Source: Neurospora intermedia
Taxonomy: Eukaryota > Ascomycota > Sordariomycetes > Sordariales > Sordariaceae
Length of the DNA: 64,000 bases
Direction of reading: 5' to 3'
Assembly (NCBI GenBank): GCA_037102815.1
Contig: BTPP01000001.1
Location: 6,659,001 to 6,723,000 of the forward strand
Positions 1-11,096 of this stretch are shown here, piece by piece. The stretch's first letter is position 1, and each line of letters starts with the position of its first letter. Below the pieces are notes generated by a model that was not told the DNA's origin, made no database searches, and worked only from the letters and a program-made list of their open reading frames with translations. Position numbers and translations under genes: made by a program.

Positions 1-2150
1 GCCTCTGTTTGTGCTACTACCTGCCTGTGAATGGTTACCGGAGAGCTGGTCTCCGTACCCGCGAATCTGGTTCAGGACCAGGACCAAGCAAGGCCCAGGG
101 GCAATGACAGACAGCTGGAGTCGCTGGAGACCGACCAGGGAGATGGGAGGAAAACACAGTCAGTCGTGAACTAGGGCGAATGAAGCTTCTAGGCGAAATG
201 GAGAAATGACGATGGTCCCGATGTGGGGGAAGGGAATTGAATGAATGACTTTGTTTTGTTGCACTGCACTGCCGCTGTCTGTACATAATGTATGTGGCCG
301 CAAGTCAAGGCAACGCTCCGCACTGCATCCGCCGTCTCTCAACCCGACTGCGCCAGAATGCATGTCTGTGGTGGTTTGGTAACCACGTGGATGGGTCGTT
401 CCGGTTTCAATGGGCAGCCAGGAACAGGAACCTGTCGTCAATACATGTACATACATATATCAGAATGGTGTGTGTGTGTGTGCAATGATGAATGTGGTCC
501 AACTTGTGGCTGCTTCTTCAGCCCTGCACGCACAAGGAAAGCCGTCAGTCTGTTCCAAAAAGGCTCCTTCTGGTGGTAATGTTTGTGTGCCGCACCCGCC
601 CGTCCTTTATGGTTCGTGGATTTTATGACTTTGTTTGACGGTTTTGGAATGAGTGTGTGTGTTGATTGGTGGGATGAGCAACAAGGGAACACACAAGTTA
701 TGGACAGGGAACCTCTTTTAAGACGTCCCTCTCGCGGATAGTATTCTCAAAAAGGATATCAAAGTGTTGAGCATCCAACGGTTGGGTTACAATTCAGACA
801 TCAACACGAGGATTCTCGGCGAGCTTGAAGGAGGGTTCTGACACCGAAACTCATCACATCTTTTGCTGCTACTCTCCAATGCTTCAAGATTCCTTTAACC
901 GAAAGAACAGGACGGTGTCAATGTGACAAACCCAGGATCTGAGCGCGGGAAGTGCCTGAATGAACTAGCGGTAGGCTTTGTCTGTCAGCAACACTACGGA
1001 AGGAGCACCTAGGACGGATCGTCGGAACAAAGGAATCGAGATCGAAAGAGGCTTCGATTCCGGGCAAGTTAGGCATAATCCGGTGCCGTCTCTTCGTTGT
1101 TTCGTCCGATTCTCTTCAGTGTCGACATCAGATCGTGATCATCGCGGTCATCTTGGTCTGGACCCGATGATGGGTTGATACCAGGAAGATGGCAGATGCC
1201 CAAATGATGGACAGGAATGAATGATGAGGGCCCAGGGGAAGTTCCGTGTTTCGTCTCACTGCACGGGTCGGTGCGGGACCACTTTTAAATGTTAAGGTAG
1301 TCGATGCTTCTGTGTTCTGATAGGCTCCTTTGCTCACATCAAAGTTGCCCGTCCAGGACAAGGAAATGTGTGATTGGCCCGGTTGAGTGTGAGCTGGTGG
1401 TGCATGCCCGCTGTAGCCGCCAATACAGTTGGATATCAACAGATGACCTCGCTCTACTAACATTGGACCGCCACTTCTGCACCCAATCCTGTTAAGATTA
1501 TATAGACACGAGATAGCAATTCCCTCGTGCTCCTCACCGGACGCTTACCTCATCTCGCATCGACGTGGTAATTGCGCTCTCCCATTGGCCAACCAAAGGA
1601 TGCTTTCCCCTCCCTTCGTGGCAGTCATTCCTGTCATTCCCCCTCTTCAGGCTTTTGGCCTTCGCTCAATCATCGCTGGCTGCTATCCGCTAACCCTTGT
1701 GATATCCCCACTTCCCCTGCTGCAGTCAGCCAATCGTTGCGGTCCCTGCTGCTCTTGCTGTGCTCGCTAACCCGGGGCTTGCCCACACTGTTTTCACTTT
1801 TCCCTCCTTTTTGACTCCACCTCCTCTTGTCCGCCCCGCCCGGATTGCGCCGCCAGCACGCGTTCTGCTGGTTCACGCCCGCTGTTCTGTCATTCTGGCC
1901 TGGGCTGTCCGTGGTCCCGGCTTCCAGGTTTTTGCTGGGTGGGCGGGTTGTCGGGCGGCTCCCCCTGCCCGTCCAGGGCACTGTTCCCCAACGTGATGCC
2001 CTGCTGTGTGGTGATTGTGAATGCCCCCCCGACGGGATGTGCTCGCTGAGGTGTATGAACTAGGGCCAGGACTGGGCAGGCTGGCCACTGCAGCAATCTG
2101 TCGGGCTGCTCGTTAGGTCAACTGTACCGCACTCTTCTGCCAATGTCGAC
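1..2150. other. Upstream intergenic stretch, no gene supported
   Basis: I see no convincing coding region here. The open frames are short, lie on both strands and lack recognisable domains or matching splice signals. A short (GT)n run lies near 470-482. The stretch probably holds distal promoter sequence for the gene starting at 4062, but no specific element can be named. Confidence 0.5.
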
Positions 2151-4061
2151 TTCCATTGCGCACTCTGTTCTCGACTTCTCGGCTCTCTCCAGTCTTCAGA
2201 CACTTCCGTCTTTTTCTCTCTTGGTTTCTTCCTCTTTTTCCATCGCCATCTAGATCGCCTTTCCTTTTTCTAGCCTCGTCTGGCAACAACCCCCCCTTCC
2301 TCTTCCTTCTTCCTCTCTATTCGTGCAAAGACGTCGGTCGTCGTCACTGTCTGTCGTCATCGTCGTCGTTGTCGAAAATTGTTGTTGATTCATCTCAATT
2401 CTTCAGTTGTTCCTGTTCCGTCTTCTCTGCTATTGTACCGAGTGTGGCACCTTTGCCGCTGTGATCACTTCCATCAGCCAGGTTTCCTCCTGCCCGTCCG
2501 TCCGTCCGTCCGTCTGAGCCTTGTTGATTGAAAAAAATTGACAAGACCATCTCCACCGGAGACGAGACGTACCCAAACACCGCAACGCGCCTTCGTCGCT
2601 TCCTTCGGCTTTCTATCTCGATCCCCTCTCGACCACACGCACTGCACCAACACCTGACCACACCCGCCCGCCCACTATTCTAGACCGCACACAACTGCAG
2701 AAATCTCCCCAAAATCCAAAATCTAAACAAACTCCCCCCCAGCTGGGCAAAAAGGAAAGAAAAGACCGATCTCATCGACGACAACAACAAGCAACAAAAA
2801 GGATATTCCTTTTAATCCTTGTATTCTATTTTCGGCTGCACACGCTATTTGCTATCACGATCCAATTGAATCTCGCGCGTTTTCTGTCTTGTCGACCTCG
2901 GCCTCGATTGGTTTTTTTTTCTCGACAATACGCAACGCACCGCAGCACGCATTCGCACTCCAACCACCACGAACACGCATCGTTCACACAGTAATCTCTG
3001 GCAGCAACATTCATCAAAGGCAATTGATTGTCCTTGATTCGGAAAGAGCTGTATACTAGGATCATCGTGGAGACGTGATCCCCCCGGATACAGCAATCAC
3101 ACACACGCACAGTCAGCTGTTGCTGCTTCTTCTGCCACACACACTTTGAGAGTGGAAGGAAGAAGAAGAAAAAAAAGGATCATCAGTCCTGCTCATTGTT
3201 GTTCAAGACGCTCCCGTCCCTTTGGAACAAGTGGAAAAAGGTAGCTCTGGCCAGCTCTGTCCTCTGTCCCTTTGTCTGTCTCCATTCCGAGAAAACAAAG
3301 GTTTGACTTCTCCACGCGTCGTCGCTCCCCGCTAGAGGTACTAAACCCGACAGCCACACACCACACTACGGCCTGCCACCTAGCCAAGCATCCCCTGCCG
3401 CTAGCAGCTCCGTCGGTCTCTTCAGCTTGCTGTCTCCTGACCCGGTCAAGTCCAGGCTTGCACACACTGTCTTCGGTCGCAACCGAGCCAACTCTGCCTG
3501 ACCACCACCGCACTGCACCTTTTCCAAGGTTCGCACCGGTTCGACCAGATTCGCCACCTCACTCCTCCTCCTCCTCTCGACAAGTCATCAATAGAAACTT
3601 GAACAACCCCACCGTCCTTCCTTCTCAATTCACCATCCCACCGTACGCGCGCGAGGTCTTTTTTACCTTCTCTCTCTCCGCCGACCGACGACCGTCTTCT
3701 ACTTGCAACTGTCGATCCTCGACCGCTTCTTTCCCTCTTCTGTTCGTCGCTTCGGCTTTTGAACGCTTTGCCCGCTCATTCGGCTTCCATCATCAACAGC
3801 ACAATCTTTTGACCTTCGTCTCTCGACAATCTTTTAATTGGAACGCATTCCGAATCATCTTCAGCTGTTTTTATACAACCACCACCATTGCATAATCTTT
3901 GGGTTGGGGTCTTGGTACAGGCTTCTACGACTTCACATCGTTTTCGCATTCTTCGAGAGAAAATAGAGCGGTCGCAACATCAGAGCGTTTGATCACGTTC
4001 TTGCAGCAGCCGGCATATTCTTCCTAATATCCATCCATCTTCATCATCATCATCATCAGAA
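2151..4061 (+). promoter_or_regulatory. Long C/T-rich putative leader of the Q-rich protein gene
   Basis: From about 2150 up to the start codon at 4062 the plus strand is strongly C/T-rich, with a CCGT repeat near 2492-2513 and a CAT/TCA run just before the ATG (about 4041-4060). Long pyrimidine-rich leaders are common for regulated Neurospora genes. I infer that much of this is transcribed 5' UTR, possibly with leader introns. The transcription start cannot be placed from sequence alone. Confidence 0.4.
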
Positions 4062-4466
4062 ATGGCGCACATGCAGTACAACCAGCAGGCCATGCCCTCT
4101 GGTCTGGCCTCGAGGAGAGGTGGCCAGAACATCAAGCCTCTTTCTTTCGACTTCAAGTCCATCCCCGAGAACGACACTGGCATTCCCACGCCACGCACCA
4201 GCCGCTCTCACCTTCTTGCGGGTTTGAGAACCGCCCCCAAGTCGGCTACCGCTACCAGCTTCGCAATTGGAAACGGCCCCGCCTCGCCCACCGTCAACCC
4301 TCATGCCCGGAACAGCCGCAACAACTCGATCACTCCCGGCATGTATGACGGCGCCAGCTACCTGAACGGACCCAAGACGTCCATGCCGACCTATGGCGGT
4401 ATGCACCAGGCTCAACACCAGGCCATGCAACAGCAGGCTGTCTACAACGCTGAAGTGGCCGCTTAT

Positions 4467-4501
<35 letters not shown>

Positions 4502-5888
4502 CACAACTGACCAGATCATGGTCTCGCAGCTTTCGATGGATGACTCGGTTCAGGGAGAGCTCGATCCCAATGTGCACGCTCAACTCATGTACACTAATCA
4601 CGTTCTGGCTCAGCGTCAACAGCAGTTGCAACAGCAGCTGCAGGCCCTGCAGGCGGCTGCCCAGCAGCTCCAGTCCCAGGGTTACCGTATGCAGGGACAG
4701 GCCTCAGCCTCGCAGCAGAGCCACCAGTCGACTGTCTACCAGCAACAGATGCAGCACCACGTTCAGCAACAGGTGGAGCAACTCCAACAGCAGCGTCTCC
4801 AGCAACAGTATCTGGCGCTCCAGCAGGCTCGTGCGCAGCAGGCGGCTCAGATCCAGCACCTCCAGCAGCTTCAGGCCTTGATGACCCCGGCTGCTACCCA
4901 GCAGCAGAGCGCTTACTCGCTCTACGATCCCACCACTGGCCAGCAGACGCTCTACGAGGCCACCAACCAGCTCGCCAACCAGACTGCTCAGCTTAACCTG
5001 AACAACTACGGCGGTGTCCAGCAGCCGGCTGTCGGCACTCCCCGCTTGCAGGTGTCCCCCCCTCCCCCGACCGAGACCAAGTCGAGCTCGCGAAACTCGT
5101 CCCCCCCTCGCCGTTTCGAGTCGCCTGTCGTTGAGACTGCTGTCAACCCCTTGCCTCCCCCGAGCGCCAACGCCTTCCGTCGTGGCCATAAGAAGACCAT
5201 CTCGACTGCGAACGGCAACAAGAACCAGCTGACCATCTCAACCAACGAGGAGCCTCCTAAGACTGCCGGTCTCAAGACGTCCACCTTCCCGATGACCCCC
5301 ATGACGGCCGGTTATGGGCCCGGTCAGGCTCGTGCTGGTGAGCACCCCGTTCGTCAGCCGCGCAACCCGCCCTCGCTGGACGAGCTCAAGTCCAAGCCGA
5401 CCTCCAAGCACGAGGGTAGCAAGAACTTTGTGGCTCGCACTCGCCGCTCGGCGATCCACAACCTTGTGCGCGCCGGTCTTGAAAGGCGCAAGGAAGCCCG
5501 CTCCTCTGGAAGCATCAGCCCTATTTCCGAGAGTGCCGACGAGCTGGTGGAGACACCCTTGACGGACAACGACAGCGACTCGGGTCGTAGCGGATCCGGT
5601 ATCCTGCTCGACCACGACGATGCCGAGAGCAGCCTTCCTAGCTCACGCACTAGTACTGGCAGCTGGGGCGCCATTGGCTCGGACCGCCCGAGCTCGCGTC
5701 AGAAGACCAACCGCACGAGCGTTGACAGCACCAACTGCTCGGATAACGAGGCGGCCAGCCGTGACTCTGGCAGCTTTGCAAGCTTGTTGAAGAACAGCAA
5801 CCGCGGCGCCAAGACGGAGGCCGTTGACGGCCAGCAGCGCAAGGCGAGGCTCGTATTGACGGCTCAGAAGCGTAGCATTGGTGCCTGA
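4062..5888 (+). CDS. Glutamine-rich low-complexity protein, conserved fungal type
   Basis: Single open frame of 608 codons starting with ATG just after a CAT-rich leader. The N-terminus (about residues 1-85) is Arg/Ser/Pro-rich and contains a TPRTSRSHLLAGLRTAPK-like block of the kind kept in conserved fungal proteins. Residues about 105-310 are dominated by Gln, including an uninterrupted run of 11 Gln from residue 136 and long QQ/LQ-rich segments that could form coiled coil or prion-like structure. The C-terminal third is Ser/Pro-rich, with a basic block (RTRRSAIHNLVRAGLERRKEAR) followed by acidic Ser-rich sequence. There is no enzyme domain, signal peptide or membrane segment. Codon use is GC-rich, like a well-expressed host gene. 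A role in RNA or transcription regulation is plausible for such composition but is only inference; I do not recognise a named orthologue. Confidence 0.85.
4467..4499 (+). repeat. Coding CAA/CAG repeat (11 Gln)
   Basis: One CAA followed by ten CAG codons inside the Q-rich protein gene. This is a likely length-variable trinucleotide tract. It stays in frame, so expansion or contraction would only change the Gln count. Confidence 0.9.
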
Positions 5889-7279
5889 GGTGTCGCCGGC
5901 ACAAAGGGATTTTTTTCATGCCGGTTTGGTGCCTTGAAGGGATGGGTTGGCGCTTAAAGGATACAATGTTATGCTAATCACGATTATGCCCCGACGTCTT
6001 CAGTTATCTTCTACTCTCATTCACGACACGTCCCCAACTGACATGTCTGCTGGTCAAGGTTGCTGTGCCACCTTGCCTTGGGCTTTTCGTTGTCCGCTTA
6101 ACGGACAGCAAACGGGAAAACTGGAGAGGATGTGGACACATGGCTTGGTGACGCTTTTACTTTTTTTTTCTTTCGGTTCGCTTCAACCACGACTGTGTCT
6201 TGTGTTATGCATTTTTGGGAATTGGAATCTTTGTTCTGACATTTACGCTTTTTACGCTTTCACATTCTGTAAGGTTTTGGTTTTCCGGTTTTTCACGTTC
6301 GTTTCTTGTTTGGAGGTCTTTGGGGGGTTTTGTGTCACTTGCAAAGGGTGGCAACGGTGTAACTTTCTTGGAGAGAACATGGTTGAGAGTTGAGACCAGC
6401 CGGACATACATACGCAAATGTAAACATGTGTCTACAAATTGGCTTCAGTGATTTACTCTCCGTGCTTGGTGACTGAAGAATGACCGATATCTCTTTTCCC
6501 TCCATTTTCTATCCTTTGCTTGTTCTCTTTGTCTTTCTTCGGTATTCCGGGTGCAATGATGATGTCGCCGGGAATCGGATCCGGATGCCAGCACCAAAAT
6601 TGTGGTTAGAGGTAGATTGGGACTGGAGCCAGTTGTGTCTTCCGTCAGTGGCGCGATCATGGATCGCTCTTACCTCGAGTGTTTCTTAGTGCACTCCTCA
6701 TCACCACAAAATTCCGTGCCGAAATCGGGGGTACCTCGTCCTCCATGCCGTGAGTCAGTTGCGGGTTGCGTCAGTGACGTGATAAGGAATCTATCGCTCC
6801 TTCCTCTATGTAAGAGCTACGCGACCGAAGGAAAGCCCGGCACTCGGACGGGAATCATCCGTTTCCTGTGGGAAGTCCCGCTCCATACCGACCCGCGGCG
6901 CACGTTCGATCTTCGAAGGAACAACAACTCAACTTCCCAGCATTTCTTCGCTGTCTGGCTGCTTTTGTTCTCCCTTTTCTCTTTGTTCGATTCACCATCC
7001 TCCGTGCTTCGAACTCGGTCTGAAACAGAGCAGTATAACTGCGTAAGCTGCGGTAACCGGTCCGTCCATCTCCTCCACTTGACATTCCATTAGATTCCCC
7101 TCTGGTCATGTGCCACAGATTCTTATACCTGCCTTACACCAGTTCTTAGTAACGCAGTTGCCGTCGACCAACATCACCGATCACTTTGACTCTGTACCTC
7201 TAACGATTGAACTAGTCAAACGCAGCATAGTCTGCCTTCGCGTCGCAACAGATCCCAAGGAGCCACCCACCTCGACAAC
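5889..7279. other. 3' region of the Q-rich gene and intergenic DNA
   Basis: The first few hundred bases are T-rich and probably hold the 3' UTR of the upstream gene. The rest contains a plus-strand open frame of about 160 codons (6602-7093) with no recognisable domain and no supporting splice or start context, so it is not called. The last part is presumably the promoter of the gene at 7280. Confidence 0.4.
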
Positions 7280-7924
7280 ATGGGAGATATCCCCAACAGA
7301 CAGGCATCCGAGCCGCAAGCGGACCGCCCACGGATGGGAAAACAGTGGATGGAAATCAACGGTCCATCAATCCTTGTCTGGGGAACTGGTTCGTATCTCC
7401 CAACCCCATGCTCAATCCGGATTGGCTGTGTCGACTAACCAGCGGTTCATCTCTACCTATAGTCTGCATCCTCGTGATGGCTTCAACTGAACTCTTTGTT
7501 CGCCTCTGGCGCCAGCAGAGATCGGACCGTTCTCCCTCGATGGCTACTACTGCGGATTCAGGTGAGCAGCTTCCCTTCCCACGGCATTGGAAATGCGAAC
7601 TGACGGGGAGTTGTAGAGGGCAAGAGTAATGGCTTGGTTGAGGAACAGGCTGTGATGGAGAAGGACGCCAACCTTCGCGTTGTCTTGAGGAGTGAATTGA
7701 AGATGTTCAAGGATGAGCTCGAGATGGCGAAGGAGTATTTTGAGGAACAGGCCGTGATGGAGAAGGACGCCAACCTTCGCGTTCAAGTCTTGAGTGATTT
7801 GAAGAAGTTAAAGGATGAGCTCAAGATGGCGAAGAAGTATCTTGAGCAGTCGAGGAAGGAACTTGAGGAGCTGAAGAGGGACGCTGATGCTCTCCTTGGT
7901 GCTCTGCAGCAGAAACGGGGTTGA
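7280..7924 (+). CDS. Small single-span membrane protein with duplicated coiled coil (3 exons)
   Basis: I join exons 7280-7388, 7463-7561 and 7617-7924 into 171 codons. Intron 1 starts GTTCGT, has a CTAAC branch and ends TATAG; intron 2 starts GTGAGC, has a CTGAC branch and ends TTGTAG. Both introns are phase 1, and the frame stays open across both joins. The product has a polar N-terminus, one hydrophobic span at about residues 29-49 (ILVWGTVCILVMA), an Arg-rich stop-transfer flank, then a charged helix-forming region from about 75 to the end. That region contains two near-identical 34-residue units starting EEQAVMEKDANLRV, followed by heptad-like Leu/Lys/Glu sequence. This suggests a membrane-anchored coiled-coil protein. 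The span and the repeat are seen; the function is unknown. The start is chosen because the upstream exon supplies the whole membrane span. Confidence 0.6.
7640..7843 (+). repeat. In-frame tandem duplication, 2 x 102 bp
   Basis: Unit 1 is 7640-7741 and unit 2 is 7742-7843. Each begins with GAGGAACAGG and encodes 34 residues. The first 14 residues of the two units are identical; the rest diverges mildly by charge-conserving changes. This looks like a recent duplication that lengthens the coiled coil by one module. Confidence 0.85.
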
Positions 7925-8924
7925 TATTCATGTCAGGACTCACGAGGGAGGGAGGAGTGGTGCTGCAGTATGGGGTGATTGGGAAGACCTGGCATCTCAA
8001 GACCAAGAGTGAGGAGGTCAAAAAAGGAGACATCGTTGTGAGCCTGTTGTGGAGTTCAATATCATCCATCCGCAGAATTTCGTCAAAGGATGAGCTGCTT
8101 GATGTCAATAAGATGGACGCTTAGCAATGTCGCCCCATATTTATCATTATTATCGGTTAGTCCATTAACACCAACGCAATTACACATCCCCTGCCATTAT
8201 CGACCCGAGCTACCGGGTTGCCGGGCTCCCTAGCCATCCTCCTCCCTTGCAGTGTAGTAATCGTGCGACTTCGGCAGCTGTGGCGCCCCTAGGCGAAGCT
8301 GAACCGTTAGCTCGGGAAATCCCAAAATTCGCAAAGATTCCCAATGACGCTTGTTTAAAACTTGCGGTCGCAATTTTGGCTGCCGAAAACCGACCAACCA
8401 TGATCCAATACGTATGTATTTTGCTACGTCTCTTCCCTGCGCAGCGCCAGCCCACCGCTGGAGATTCACACGGGGCTTGGGCTGAGCTGGGGCTGGACAG
8501 GCGAAGTGGCTTGCTGCTAGATAGAACAAACAGCCGGAGATTGGCGACCATGCCCAAATTGGTTTGCTGGGCTATTGGCGAGAAATCTCATTAGAGGTAA
8601 GTTCGATAGCAAAGACCGTTGTTGGAATGTCATGACTGCCCGCTGAATGCAGCCACTGCTGAGGTGGAGGTGAGGCAGCCGATGGAAATATTGAATATGG
8701 GGAGATGAAGTTTGGTGGTGGATGTTGTTGTTGTTGTTGATATATCAGCTTGTTGACGACTCCGTCTTTGGTCTACTTGACATTTATACTTTCATTTTCA
8801 TCGCATTCATTTCTTCTTCATTAATTTACGCTGGACCAAGTTCAGTTGTTTCCGTTGCTCTGTTGATCTTCAAGCAGTTTGAACTTTCACCTTCTACATT
8901 ACCTCTGAACTCAGAACAGAAGCT
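7925..8924. other. Intergenic region with a patch duplicated upstream of the 15.8-kb gene
   Basis: No gene is supported here. The region holds the presumed promoter of the gene at 8925. A block at 8279-8313 (TGTGGCGCCC, then GAAGCTGAACCGTTAGCTCGG) closely matches 15420-15455, upstream of the longer paralogue. A (TTG)n tract lies near 8722-8740. Confidence 0.5.
8279..8313 (+). repeat. Upstream block shared by the two membrane-protein paralogues (copy 1)
   Basis: It contains TGTGGCGCCC followed after a few bases by GAAGCTGAACCGTTAGCTCGG. The copy at 15420-15455 has TGTGGCGCCC and GAAGCTGAACTGCTAGCTCGG with nearly the same spacing. The copies lie about 610 and 350 bp before the respective exon 1. 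This fits a segmental duplication that carried promoter sequence, or a shared regulatory site. Confidence 0.6.
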
Positions 8925-9589
8925 ATGATTTCGACAAGCGACCTTCACCTTCTCGGGAGTCACTTTGAACACTATCCCGACTACCAGCCGAGAAACCTGA
9001 AGACAAACACGTCCAAGGACCACCAAGAACCCGAAACTGGAAACCTGGGACTCTTTCACTTCCCTGTCCTCAGCTTCGGGTTCGTTTTTGTCCTTTTGGG
9101 GATCACCTGTGAGTATCTACCTATCCAACTTCCAGCTTCCAACAACAACGTGTCACCACCATTACCAAGGAGACCTAATGGAGGTATAAACTTTGTAGTG
9201 CTGACGAAGTAAAATGAAGCAAAGGCACACTAACCTCCATCTGCATCTTTCGCCTTTTCACACATACACATAACATGTACACGCTACATCACGATATGAA
9301 CATGGACATTAGCAGTTGGTCTGCTCGCTTTAAGCTTATGTCGACGCCATTGATGTTGCAAACCAAGTCTGTCGGTGATTCGTTGGTGGGTGTTGCGTTT
9401 GTTGAGGCTTTGGCTGGGAAACCTCATGATCTTTCGAGCAGGTGGAGGACATGGACGAACGCATTGGATTTGATGCCCCTGGATACGATGAAGATGGAGT
9501 TGGAATTCAAATTGGAGGTGGAGGCGATGCCGGTTGAGAGTGCGGTGCTAAGGCTGGAGGATTGGGTTTATAATGTTGCGGGGCTTTGA
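8925..9589 (+). CDS. Truncated paralogue of the multi-span membrane protein at 15804
   Basis: I join exons 8925-9108 and 9225-9589 into 182 codons. The intron has a GTGAGT donor, a CTGAC branch about 20 bases before the AG, and sits in phase 1 inside a TGC codon. The same phase and position are used in the 15804 gene. Shared features are FPV before the first hydrophobic span, the ITC/IAC junction, then SWSAR versus SWSGR and a span with SLVGVAFVEA versus SLMGVAFAEA. After that the protein loses similarity and stops, so the third membrane span, the large loop and the last membrane span of the 648-residue paralogue are missing. It is either a short protein still made or a decaying duplicate. 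I see no frameshift inside the shared part. Confidence 0.55.
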
Positions 9590-10502
9590 GGTTGGAGGTT
9601 GAAGGTTGGTTACAGGTTGGTTACGAGCTGGCATTCTCAGCGGTTTTCTTTGACTTGGACAAATTTCTTTGGGTTTTCTTTCTGGTGTACGTGTTGCGGA
9701 GGCGGGCGCGGGTTTGCTGGTCATACTTTCCTTTGTTACTTAGATGGATGGGTCAGGGATAGGTGGAGGTTTGGTGTTGAGACTTGAGACACAATGCGTT
9801 CCTTCCCATTTGTGAAATCTTTGGTTTAGATTCAACCCCACTGCAGAATGTTTACTCCTTCCTTGTCGATGTTTCTTTGAGTGCAGGTCTGCTTCTTCTC
9901 CCTTTCCTGTTCTTTTTCCGGTCCTTTGGTTTCTTTCAGACAGGAAGGTTTTCGACTATGCCTCGTGCGCAAATAAGCAACCATCGTCGAAATTCAACTT
10001 TGTTCCATTTTCACCCGCCGTGGCATCTATGCTTCACCCCGAGCCTGTCTGAACCGGCTCCAAACATGTGCTGATGGCATAGTTGGAGCCGTTCCTTGTA
10101 CGACCACCATCATTGAGTGCTGACTGCATGGTTGGTGACGACCCAATTGACCACCATCCTCAATTCTTCCATACCTCTCTGCAAATTCAAGTCGTAGCAG
10201 CCAGCCCTCGGCATCATCAACTGCCAAGTCGCCGCCTAGGGGCTACCCACAAGCCCTTATCACGTTCTTTAACCAAGTGGTAGTCCAGTGATACTGTCAA
10301 CTCCAGACCCGTATCACCCATGCTTGATCAACACGGGTGTGGCGCTCGTGATTGACCTGTACCATTCGTTTGGTTCCCAGAGACAGGCAATGTGGTCCGA
10401 TCTTGTCAAAGCGACTAACCACCCTTGGGCTCTCTGCCGTCCTGGGCTTGAGCTGGACATTTGTGGCTTGCAGGTGCTGAACGCGAGCTAACAACGTTGA
10501 AG
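9590..10502. other. Intergenic, no gene supported
   Basis: It contains only short open frames with no domains. The first 200 bases are T/G-rich and probably hold the 3' UTR of the truncated paralogue. A CTAAC...AAG pattern just before 10503 could be an intron end, hinting that the candidate gene at 10503 has an earlier exon that I could not place. Confidence 0.35.
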
Positions 10503-10921
10503 ATGGGCATTGTTGGGCAGACCAGAAATGCGAACGTCGGAGTACTCATTCTTTTGAGGAGAAATGTGAGCTGAGCTTTGGCAGTCAATGCTGATATACT
10601 TTGGCTGTTTTCTCGCTTGTCATTATGATCTGAGCTAACCGTCGTCTTTATCTCTACTAGCTATTACCCCTATCTCAAACGCATCAGACCTTGACACTAC
10701 GGGGTGGCCGAGGGAGCTTAGTTCGTCCAGCAACGATATCCAACAACAGACCGATTTCGAGAGGGAAATGTCCAAGGGATAGACGGCGATGGACGGCCTT
10801 TTCCAATCAAATCCTTTTGCGAGATGCTTTCCACATGTCGGTTATGGACGGCCAAGAGAGGAACGACGGGAATCTCACCACCGAGCTAGTCGTAGCACAA
10901 AACATCTACAATGTCATGTGA
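10503..10921 (+). CDS. Candidate two-exon hypothetical gene
   Basis: Exons 10503-10565 and 10661-10921 join in phase 0 into about 107 codons. The intron has a GTGAGC donor, a CTAAC branch and a CTACTAG acceptor, all good fungal signals, and the frame is open on both sides. The product is basic in the middle (an RDRRRW cluster) and has no recognised domain. A GTAAGT at 10949 in the trailing region could be a 3' UTR intron. Support rests only on splice signals, so it may be a non-coding transcript or chance. It ends 135 bp before the transposon, so its 3' region may have been interrupted by that insertion. Confidence 0.3.
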
Positions 10922-11056
10922 AAACGGGCAATGGTTTTAGACGTCAGGTAAGTCTATGAGTTCTGGAAATCCATGGTTACATTGGCTCTTCAGTGTCGTT
11001 TCTTCCCCTGCATCGAACAGGAATGGTTGCAGATAGATGGGTTAGATGATGTCTTA

Positions 11057-11096
11057 GAGCGTGATCCAGAACCATTTTTTAGCTGACTGCAGTCAG
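11057..11096 (+). repeat. Left terminal inverted repeat of the Harbinger-type element
   Basis: The 40-bp repeat ends in the palindrome CTGACTGCAGTCAG (11083-11096). It matches the reverse complement of 14761-14800 except at two positions in the A/T-rich middle. The TTA target duplication lies at 11054-11056. Confidence 0.9.

Noticed and set aside
3272-3895. 207-codon plus-strand open frame in the leader of the Q-rich gene
   Set aside because: It begins with TTG and has no internal ATG. The C/T-rich leader has few stop codons in this frame, so it is a by-product of composition rather than an upstream coding frame.
4393-5674. Several 80-160-codon frames inside the Q-rich gene on both strands
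   Set aside because: They are frame-shifted shadows of the CAG-rich coding sequence (poly-Ser or poly-Leu readings).
8247-8594. 115-codon plus-strand frame upstream of the truncated paralogue
   Set aside because: It overlaps the duplicated promoter patch, has an equally long frame on the other strand, and shows no protein-level similarity to the sequence at 15.4 kb.
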